NCBI GenBank assembly: GCA_035534575.1
Contig: DATLRT010000038.1
Location: forward strand, 1-10,176
Direction: 5' to 3'
Origin: JAGWFU01 sp035534575
GTDB lineage: Archaea > Micrarchaeota > Micrarchaeia > Micrarchaeales > Micrarchaeaceae
Length of the DNA stretch: 10,176 nucleotides
The notes under the pieces were generated by a model. The model did not search any database. It saw only the letters and a list, made by a program, of their open reading frames with translations, and was not told the origin of the DNA. A program made the translations under genes and the position numbers. Below, one piece after another: positions 4,989-10,176 of this stretch. Each line of letters opens with the position of its first letter. The stretch's first letter is position 1.

Positions 4989-6143
4989 ATGCTAAGGAAC
5001 ATATACGAGAGCAAGAACTACAAGGCGCTAATGATAATACCGATAGCACTCTTACTGATAAGCCTGTATTTCATACCCAAGATACAGTCCGACTCCTCAC
5101 TCAAGGGGGGCATAAGCGTCCAGCTGCAGACGAATTCCACGCTCTCGGTCCAGCAGATAACATCAATGATAAACGCCAAGGTGCCAGGAGCGCAGGCCAG
5201 CGTATCCAAGTCGGGCAGCCTCGTTGGCATAACGATAGCGATAAACACGAGCGTATCCAAATCGGAGAGCGTGGTACAGAGCATCTACTCCTACGATGCG
5301 AACTACAGCAGCGACACGCTCAACCTGACGGCGAACCAGAGCAGGCTCTCCGGGGATCCTAACAACTCAACGCTGAAGGCCAACATAGCAAAGGCCACGG
5401 CGGGGCAGCAGAAGGCGATAGCGGGAATGAACTCAACGCTTGCGGGGCAGCTAATCATGCTCAAGCCCTTCCTCAACGGCACAGTTGTGTACAACTCGAC
5501 CAACGCCACCGCCATGCTCAACACTGCGAACAGCGCCTACGGCAGCGCTCTAGCCAACTACGAGAACTACGTGGTGGGCGCGATAAAGTCAGTGGTGCCG
5601 ACCAACTCATATTCTTACAACCCCATAACACCTACGCTCGGCGCGTTCTTCCTCAGCCAGATGCAGACGATAATAATAGCTGCGTTCGTGCTGGTGGCCA
5701 TAGCGGTATTCGCTGTTTTCAGAACCCCGATACCCGCCTTTGCGGTGGTGTTCGGAGCTGCCAACGACATAATAGTCGCGCTGGGCGCGATGGGAGCTTT
5801 CGGCATACCGCTGGGAGTGGCATCTGTGGGAGGCCTGCTGATGATTATCGGCTATGCGATTGACACCGACATGCTCGCATCCATAAGGGTACTCAAGAGG
5901 AGCGAGGGAAGCTCTACGGAGAGGGCGTTCGAGGCCATGAAGACTGGAGTGACTATGACGATCACGGCGATAATAGCGTTCGCGATACTGTTCATAATGG
6001 CATGGCTGGCCTACATACCCACATACTTCGAGATATCCGGAGTTGTGCTTGTGGGACTCATAGCAGATTTGGCGACCACGTGGCTGGGCAACGTGCCGAT
6101 GGTACTGTGGTACAAGCACAAAAAGGAGGCGCGGAACAGATGA
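4989..6143 (+). CDS. secF: protein-export membrane protein SecF
   Basis: SecF works with SecD next to the SecYE channel and aids late translocation and release of exported proteins, in bacteria using the proton gradient. Over 384 residues there is TM1 (about 13-30), the post-TM1 motif SSLKGGISV (36-44), a long external domain to about 218, then five more helices from about 223 to 372. IIGYAIDTDMLASIRVLKR (286-304) and AMKTGVTMTITA (316-327) are archaeal SecF signatures and set it apart from SecD. Archaeal SecF is typically near 280-300 residues; the extra length is an Asn/Ser/Thr/Ala-rich section at about 100-205. Residues 49-174 contain around a dozen N-x-S/T sequons. The ATG at 4989 is preferred to the TTG one codon earlier. 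Its TGA overlaps the secD ATG. Confidence 0.92.
   Translation: MLRNIYESKNYKALMIIPIALLLISLYFIPKIQSDSSLKGGISVQLQTNSTLSVQQITSMINAKVPGAQASVSKSGSLVGITIAINTSVSKSESVVQSIYSYDANYSSDTLNLTANQSRLSGDPNNSTLKANIAKATAGQQKAIAGMNSTLAGQLIMLKPFLNGTVVYNSTNATAMLNTANSAYGSALANYENYVVGAIKSVVPTNSYSYNPITPTLGAFFLSQMQTIIIAAFVLVAIAVFAVFRTPIPAFAVVFGAANDIIVALGAMGAFGIPLGVASVGGLLMIIGYAIDTDMLASIRVLKRSEGSSTERAFEAMKTGVTMTITAIIAFAILFIMAWLAYIPTYFEISGVVLVGLIADLATTWLGNVPMVLWYKHKKEARNR
6125..6129 (+). promoter_or_regulatory. Shine-Dalgarno site for secD
   Basis: GGAGG within the last codons of secF lies 10 nt before the secD ATG at 6140 and fixes that start. It implies re-initiation or coupling at the ATGA overlap. Confidence 0.75.
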
Positions 6144-7711
6144 CCAGCTTGGCAAGTTATGTAAAGGACAGGAGGATACTCACACTTATACTGGTAGCGA
6201 TAGTCCTGGCAGGGCTTGACCTGCACTTCGGCATACACTTCGGAATAGAGTTCGTGGGAGGAACACAGATACCGGTCACGCTAGCGCATCCGGTCAACGT
6301 CACGGCGATGACTGCGCTGACGCAGGCGTTGGAGCAGAGGACATCGACATTCGGCCTCAAGCAGACGATAGTTGAGGGAATCGGAGACTCGCACGTCATC
6401 GTGCAGGTCCCCGCTGCGACCAGTACGGAGATAAACCAGACGATTAGCATACTTGCCAGCCAAGGAAGGTTCGATGGCATTGTCAATGGTAGGGACGCAA
6501 TAACCGGCTCGGACATAGTGAAGGGCAGCATAGGAACCGAGACTCCGCAGCTCAACAACCAGACCTACGACTGGATAGTCACGTTCTTCATAAGCCAGAG
6601 CGCATCCAAGCACTTCGCGGGCGCGGTTCTCGGTGCTGCAAACAAGCCGCTGTACATGTTCCTCGACAGGCCGCAGCAGACGGCGATATTCATCAACTCC
6701 TCCAACCTGGGAGGCCAAGGTATCAGCAAGTCTGCAGCTCTCACCGCGATGCAGGACGCACTCACATTAGGCAACCAAAGCATAGTGGTGGTGTCGGTAG
6801 ACAACACATCGCAGAGCATAAGCAACGCGGACTCCTTCCTGCTTGCCAACAAGAAGAACTACAAGAATATAATAGCGAGCGCGAACCTGCCGCAGTCGCT
6901 GCTTGACTTCATGCAGCAGAACAATTACACTGTTAAGACTGAGAGCGTGGCGGACATGACGCCGACCTACATACAGCTCAGCTTCAACCAGAGCATACTT
7001 GAGACATGGCCGATAGTCGGACTGCTCTCCTCCCCGACGCTCAGCCCAGCGATAACCAACGGGAACGTCAGCCAGAACTACCAGATAAGCGGCGCTGCCC
7101 CGCTTACGGTCCAGAAGGGCAACAGGTACAACTACGCGCTCAACCAGTCAAAGACGATTGCCAGCGTACTGAGCGGCGGTGCATTGCCGGTCTCGATAAT
7201 AGCAGGCGCACCCACGACGGTGTCAGCAACACTGGGCAAGCGCACCCTCTACATTAGTGGACTCACAGGGATAATAGCGATAATATTCGTATCCGCCTTC
7301 ATAGTCATAAGGTACAGGAAGCCGTTCCTGATAGTGCCGATACTGCTCACCACGCTGATGGAGCTGTTCATAATAATCTCCGCGATCGGGCTGATAGGAA
7401 CGATAGACCTCGCCGCGGTGGCGGGAATGATAGCAGTGGTGGGAACGGGAGTGGACGCACAGATAATCATAACTGACGAGCTGCTGGTGAGGAAGGGAGG
7501 CGAGACCTCATCGAAGAGCGTGCTCGGCAACGCTTTCTACATAATATGGATGGACGCAGCTCTGCTGATAATAGCGATGATGCCGCTGTTCTTCTCAACG
7601 TCGCTCACAAGCGTGATAGGATTCTCGGAGTCCACCATAATAGGCGCGCTTCTGGGAATACTGATAACGAGGCCGGCCTACAGCGCGATACTCAGCAAGA
7701 GATACGATTAA
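6140..7711 (+). CDS. secD: protein-export membrane protein SecD
   Basis: SecD is the larger partner of SecF in the membrane. This 523-residue protein has TM1 (about 12-29), the GIEFVGGTQI motif (35-44; SecD proteins usually have GLDLxGG, here Glu replaces Asp), a large external region to about 367, and five C-terminal helices (about 369-391, 396-418, 422-444, 464-484, 495-513). LSGGALPVSI (344-353) just before TM2 and the GTGVDAQIIITDELL motif (435-449) are diagnostic of SecD, as is the ending IGALLGILITRPAYSAIL. The length is normal for archaeal SecD. About ten N-x-S/T sequons lie in the external region. The start at 6140 rests on the GGAGG site and the ATGA overlap with secF; the same frame is open back to 6002, but that extension reads through secF and is not conserved in character. 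Confidence 0.94.
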   Translation: MTSLASYVKDRRILTLILVAIVLAGLDLHFGIHFGIEFVGGTQIPVTLAHPVNVTAMTALTQALEQRTSTFGLKQTIVEGIGDSHVIVQVPAATSTEINQTISILASQGRFDGIVNGRDAITGSDIVKGSIGTETPQLNNQTYDWIVTFFISQSASKHFAGAVLGAANKPLYMFLDRPQQTAIFINSSNLGGQGISKSAALTAMQDALTLGNQSIVVVSVDNTSQSISNADSFLLANKKNYKNIIASANLPQSLLDFMQQNNYTVKTESVADMTPTYIQLSFNQSILETWPIVGLLSSPTLSPAITNGNVSQNYQISGAAPLTVQKGNRYNYALNQSKTIASVLSGGALPVSIIAGAPTTVSATLGKRTLYISGLTGIIAIIFVSAFIVIRYRKPFLIVPILLTTLMELFIIISAIGLIGTIDLAAVAGMIAVVGTGVDAQIIITDELLVRKGGETSSKSVLGNAFYIIWMDAALLIIAMMPLFFSTSLTSVIGFSESTIIGALLGILITRPAYSAILSKRYD

Positions 7712-7717
7712 TTTTCA

Positions 7718-7724
7718 GAGGTGA
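7718..7724 (+). promoter_or_regulatory. Shine-Dalgarno site for nmd3
   Basis: GAGGTGA lies 4 nt before the ATG at 7729 in the 17-bp gap after secD. It decides the start of nmd3 against much longer readings that run back into secD. Confidence 0.75.
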
Positions 7725-7728
7725 GGGT

Positions 7729-8406
7729 ATGGTGATACTGCACTGCCCCACATGCAACAAAACAAGTGAAGAGCTACGATTCATAGGCAACTTCTGCGAG
7801 TCATGCGTACTTGACAAGCTGAAGACAAGGACGCCTAACAGGGGTATAATATACACCTGCAGGTTCTGCAACCGTGTGGCTCTTGGCAACGACTACTCAG
7901 ACCAGACCAACAAATCACTGAGCAGGGCGCTCAATATCTACCTGCACATAAAGAACTGCAACATCAAGGTGCGCGAGTTCGACGGCAAGGTGGCGCACTG
8001 CGAGCTGATCTACGATGTTGATGGCGACATGGCTAGGTTCAACTGCGACATACCGATAAAGGTGGAGCACAAGACCTGCATGAACTGCTACAGGAGGAGC
8101 TCGGGCTACTTCGAGGCGGTTATACAGGCGAGGGGAGAGGCGAAGAAGGTGGACAAGCTGATCAGCAACATGACCAAGTTCGCAGAGAGGAGGGACTCCT
8201 TCATAACGAAGATAGAGCCCATGGGCAACGGCTCGGACATCTACGTGAGCAACAAGATTGTGGTCAACGAGTTCTTTGCGAGGTTCAAGCTGAAGCCGAA
8301 GAGGTCCTACATCCTATACGGGCTGGTGAGGGGCAAGGAGGCCTACAGGAATGTCTATTCGCTGCACCTGGACACTGAGAACCCAAGGTTCAGGGTTGCG
8401 GAGTGA
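7729..8406 (+). CDS. nmd3: NMD3-family zinc-binding ribosome-associated protein
   Basis: In eukaryotes NMD3 binds the joining face of the pre-60S subunit and is its export adaptor; archaeal homologues presumably act on the large subunit in assembly or stability. This 225-residue protein starts with the NMD3 zinc region: Cys6/Cys9, Cys23/Cys26, Cys44/Cys47 and a His73/Cys77 pair. CMNCYRRSSGYFEAVIQARG (117-136) is the most telling family block. The rest is a compact basic domain (about 137-225) with KPKRSYILYGLVRGKEAYR (277 onward in the extended frame, about 200-220 here). It lacks the C-terminal extension with nuclear export and import signals found in eukaryotes, as expected. Its position 17 bp after secD with a good Shine-Dalgarno site suggests one mRNA with secFD. 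Confidence 0.9.
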   Translation: MVILHCPTCNKTSEELRFIGNFCESCVLDKLKTRTPNRGIIYTCRFCNRVALGNDYSDQTNKSLSRALNIYLHIKNCNIKVREFDGKVAHCELIYDVDGDMARFNCDIPIKVEHKTCMNCYRRSSGYFEAVIQARGEAKKVDKLISNMTKFAERRDSFITKIEPMGNGSDIYVSNKIVVNEFFARFKLKPKRSYILYGLVRGKEAYRNVYSLHLDTENPRFRVAE

Positions 8407-8424
8407 GAACTGAAGAAGAAGGGA

Positions 8425-8904
8425 TTAAACTGCTTTTATGTATACGCACGGCACCGCGCCGTTGGACGGGCACCTGTTCTGCGCGCTCACGTTGATAAGG
8501 TAGGTTCCGGTCTGCGCCAGCTGCTCTATGTACCCGCTCACGTTGACCGGTGTGTATGCGGTCACGTAGCTCGGCCCTGCGTTGGTGTTCACTATGAATA
8601 TTATCTGGTGGCCCACCCCGTTGCTCGATGTGCCCACAAGGATGTTGTTTATGTTGGGCGGTATCTGTATCAGCACCAGCTGCTTTGCCGGGAAGCCCTG
8701 CGAGCCCACAGACACGGTTATGCTAGCCAACTTGGTGGCAGCCGCCTGGGCCTCTGTGGTAGCCAGCGTCGAGGTCGAGGTCGATATCTGTATGAAGGCG
8801 AGTATGACGATGGGCAGCAGTACTATAAGGCCGAACGATAGGGTTATGAGAAGCTCTATGCTTGACTGCCCTCTCTTGGACCTCGATAGCGTTGTTGGAA
8901 TCAT
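8425..8904 (-). CDS. class III signal peptide prepilin-like protein
   Basis: This 159-residue protein begins with a class III (type IV pilin-like) signal: a short leader ending SRSKRG (residues 7-12), then QSSIELLITL (13-22), matching QxSxExxxL, and a hydrophobic helix to about 40. Prepilin peptidase (EppA/FlaK type) would cut between Gly12 and Gln13, leaving Glu17 at mature position +5. The remainder is Ser/Thr/Ala-rich and beta-strand-like, with sequons at Asn121 and Asn138 and two cysteines (145, 153) that could form a disulfide near the C-terminus. A pilus or surface-filament subunit is likely, but no pilus ATPase or TadC-like gene is in view. The ATG overlaps the stop of the CBS gene (ATGA), with GGAGG only 1 nt before it. 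Confidence 0.85.
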   Translation of the reverse strand: MIPTTLSRSKRGQSSIELLITLSFGLIVLLPIVILAFIQISTSTSTLATTEAQAAATKLASITVSVGSQGFPAKQLVLIQIPPNINNILVGTSSNGVGHQIIFIVNTNAGPSYVTAYTPVNVSGYIEQLAQTGTYLINVSAQNRCPSNGAVPCVYIKAV

Positions 8905-10046
8905 TCCTCCATCTCTGATTGCTTGGTTACTTTCCTTACCGTGAGGGCCTTCTCCTTTTCCTTCCTCACCTGCTCCTTGAGCTTCTTCATCAGGTCCTTG
9001 AACGCGTCGGTGAAGAGGAACTTGGTGGTGGATATGGTGATGATGCCCTGCCTGCCCAGAGAGAGTCTCACATAAAGCTCGTACTCCCTCTCTCCCTTTA
9101 TGCCCTTGACCCTCATCGTTATGTAATCAACCTTGACCCTGTTCATCTTCTCCATGGAGTCTATGAACTCGGCGAGAGTCTCCCTCACCTGGTCCTCGTA
9201 CTCGTAGGTGTGCTGGTCCAGACCCGACAGGAATACCCTCCTGTCCTTTATCTTTGTCCTGGCCATCACGCTCTCCAGAACGTCAGTCACGGTCAGTATG
9301 CCAACCGGAGTGTTCCTCTTTACCACAATGACGGATGAGACCTTGTTCTCTATCAGAATGCGCACTCCCTCGACAAGGCTCTTGCTCTCGTCTATGTGTA
9401 GCGGCTCGGCCTCCATTATGCTGCTTACGGGCACGTTGGCTGGGCTGTAGACCATGGTCTTCATCTCCGGAAGCCTCTGGCCGGACTTCATGTACTTGTG
9501 TATGATATCGTGATTGGTGATTATTCCCCTGAGGTGCTTTCCCTCAACCACCACGAGCCTGTTAACCTTGTGGTCCCTCATCGCGGCCTTGGCCTGCGCG
9601 AGAGAGGAGTTTGGCGCTATCCCGAGCACGGGAGTGGTCATAGCCTCGCCTATGCGTATCTCCTTGAGCGATTCGGTAGAGAGCAGTATCTTGAGCATCG
9701 TGTTCCTCTCCAGGACGCCGGTAACCTTGCCCGCGACCATGAATGGAAGGGCCTTTACGCCCGTCCTATAGAAGTAATACACAAGGTCGTCGAGCGATGT
9801 GCTGTTCGTTATCCTGGGAGCCACGACCGCGAACTTCTCCGCGCTCTGTCCCTTTGACATGGTAAGGCTCGGCCTTGCCCTGTATATCGTCCTTGCATCC
9901 ACGACGCCATAGTACTCCTTGCCCTTGTTGATGAGCACGGAAGGGTACTTCTTCAGGACGGGTATTATCTGGGTTATAGGCGTCTTGATGTCGAAGGTTT
10001 CGGTCTGTGTGACCAGTTCGGACGGTATATTCTTTAGGTTGAGCAT
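8901..10046 (-). CDS. four-CBS-domain protein with C-terminal HPF/RaiA-like domain
   Basis: This 381-residue soluble protein has four tandem CBS motifs, about residues 5-60, 70-125, 130-188 and 205-262. The third and fourth are clearest (VNRLVVVEGKHLRGIITNHDI at 161-181, VSSVIVVKRNTPVGILTVTDV at 236-256). CBS pairs usually bind adenine nucleotides such as AMP or ATP. The remaining 268-366 has predicted order beta (RRVFLSGL), long alpha (EDQVRETLAEFIDSMEKM), three beta strands (VDYITMRVKGI, EYELYVRLSL, GIITISTTK), and a basic alpha helix (FKDLMKKLKEQVRKEKEK). This order matches the S30AE fold of hibernation factors HPF/RaiA, although the similarity is by pattern, not by alignment. An energy-sensing, ribosome-associated factor is a reasonable inference; a transcriptional or other RNA-binding role is possible. 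It is the first gene of a pair with the prepilin. Confidence 0.85.
   Translation of the reverse strand: MLNLKNIPSELVTQTETFDIKTPITQIIPVLKKYPSVLINKGKEYYGVVDARTIYRARPSLTMSKGQSAEKFAVVAPRITNSTSLDDLVYYFYRTGVKALPFMVAGKVTGVLERNTMLKILLSTESLKEIRIGEAMTTPVLGIAPNSSLAQAKAAMRDHKVNRLVVVEGKHLRGIITNHDIIHKYMKSGQRLPEMKTMVYSPANVPVSSIMEAEPLHIDESKSLVEGVRILIENKVSSVIVVKRNTPVGILTVTDVLESVMARTKIKDRRVFLSGLDQHTYEYEDQVRETLAEFIDSMEKMNRVKVDYITMRVKGIKGEREYELYVRLSLGRQGIITISTTKFLFTDAFKDLMKKLKEQVRKEKEKALTVRKVTKQSEMEE
8906..8910 (-). promoter_or_regulatory. Shine-Dalgarno-like site before the prepilin gene
   Basis: GGAGG on the minus strand lies in the last codons of the CBS gene and only 1 nt from the prepilin ATG, much closer than the 10-nt spacing at secD. 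No other in-frame ATG precedes the signal peptide, so the start holds even though the spacing is poor. Confidence 0.5.
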
Positions 10047-10078
10047 GATTGTTACCCCAACATAATAAAGAGTGGATA

Positions 10079-10088
10079 AATATAAATA
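10079..10088. promoter_or_regulatory. shared AT-rich TATA region for tRNA-Cys and the CBS gene
   Basis: AATATAAATA within a longer AT run reads as TATAAATA on the plus strand, centred about 28 bp before tRNA-Cys. On the minus strand it reads as TTTATATT, about 36 bp before the CBS gene ATG. The two divergent genes may share or compete for this site. Confidence 0.5.
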
Positions 10089-10112
10089 TTGCGGGTCACA
10101 AATCCCTGTTAG

Positions 10113-10176
10113 GCCAGGATGGCAGATCGGCCATGCGACCGCCTGCAGAGCGGTAAAGGGGGGTTCAACTCCCTCT
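10113..10176 (+). tRNA. tRNA-Cys (anticodon GCA), 3' end cut off by window
   Basis: The acceptor 5' strand is GCCAGGA (10113-10119). A D stem GCA/TGC follows, then a perfect anticodon stem ACCGC/GCGGT (10138-10142 and 10150-10154) around CTGCAGA, giving anticodon GCA at 10145-10147. The short variable loop is AAAG, and the T arm GGGGG/CCCTC surrounds TTCAACT (10164-10170). The window ends one base into the acceptor 3' strand; that T would pair with A10119, and the following bases should read CCTGGC. Confidence 0.93.

Noticed and set aside
6002..6139. An N-terminal extension of SecD by 46 residues
   Set aside because: This stretch encodes conserved SecF helices in another frame; the GGAGG site and ATGA overlap place the secD start at 6140.
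4989..6143. Calling the first Sec gene secD, following the bacterial order secD-secF
   Set aside because: The GYAIDTDMLASIRVLKR and AMKTGVTMT blocks are SecF-type, while the downstream protein has the SecD-type GTGVDAQIIITDEL and LSGGALP motifs.
5607..6155. A 182-codon open frame on the minus strand opposite secF
   Set aside because: The product is rich in His, Arg and Tyr with no domain logic, and it lies opposite the membrane helices of SecF.
7546..7728. An N-terminal extension of NMD3 by 61 residues
   Set aside because: It runs through the secD C-terminal helices in another frame; the zinc region begins right after the ATG at 7729, which has a good Shine-Dalgarno site.
8764..8786. Short GAGGTC tandem repeat in the prepilin gene
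   Set aside because: It simply encodes a Ser-Thr run (STSTST) after the signal helix and is too short to count as a separate repeat element.
1..10176. Search for CRISPR arrays, insertion sequences, attachment sites or integration next to the two tRNA genes
   Set aside because: No spaced direct repeats, transposase or integrase sequence, or duplicated tRNA 3' ends were seen; genes share similar codon use throughout.

Overview
The window is from an archaeon. The evidence is a Sec61-gamma-type SecE, an archaeal-type SecF and SecD pair in that order, a RIO1-type atypical kinase, an NMD3-family zinc-ribbon protein, a ThiI without rhodanese domain, a class III (QxSxE) prepilin and an NFACT-R protein. 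TATA boxes also sit about 26 nt upstream of several start codons, which suggests leaderless mRNAs. Genes inside operons instead have Shine-Dalgarno motifs. Arg is mostly AGG/AGA and Ile mostly AUA, and genes are tightly packed. A small-genome DPANN lineage such as Micrarchaeota is my guess; no rRNA or marker here settles it.

Layout: tRNA-Leu(CAG) at 56-140, then an SDR-family oxidoreductase (+). It runs tail-to-tail with no gap into a minus-strand pair, secE followed by a stand-alone NFACT-R protein. A 70-bp divergent promoter region separates secE from thiI (+). thiI overlaps by 11 bp, tail-to-tail, a small winged-helix gene that lies downstream of rio1 (-). Divergent from rio1 is a Nudix hydrolase (+), then an 80-residue two-helix membrane protein that ends in a terminator-like hairpin. 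The next unit is secF-secD-nmd3 (+): secF and secD overlap by 4 bp (ATGA) and nmd3 follows after 17 bp. It converges on a minus-strand pair, a four-CBS protein with a C-terminal HPF-like domain followed by a class III prepilin (4-bp ATGA overlap). A divergent AT-rich promoter region leads into tRNA-Cys(GCA), cut by the window end.

Most of the content is core housekeeping for translation, ribosome maturation, tRNA modification and protein export. The less ordinary parts are the NFACT-R protein that lacks the NFACT-N half of Rqc2/RqcH and is paired with secE, the CBS-HPF-like fusion coupled to a pilin, the enlarged sequon-rich ectodomain of SecF, and the small membrane protein just before secFD. 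I see no CRISPR array, insertion sequence, integrase or phage gene, and no gene-free stretch longer than about 300 bp.
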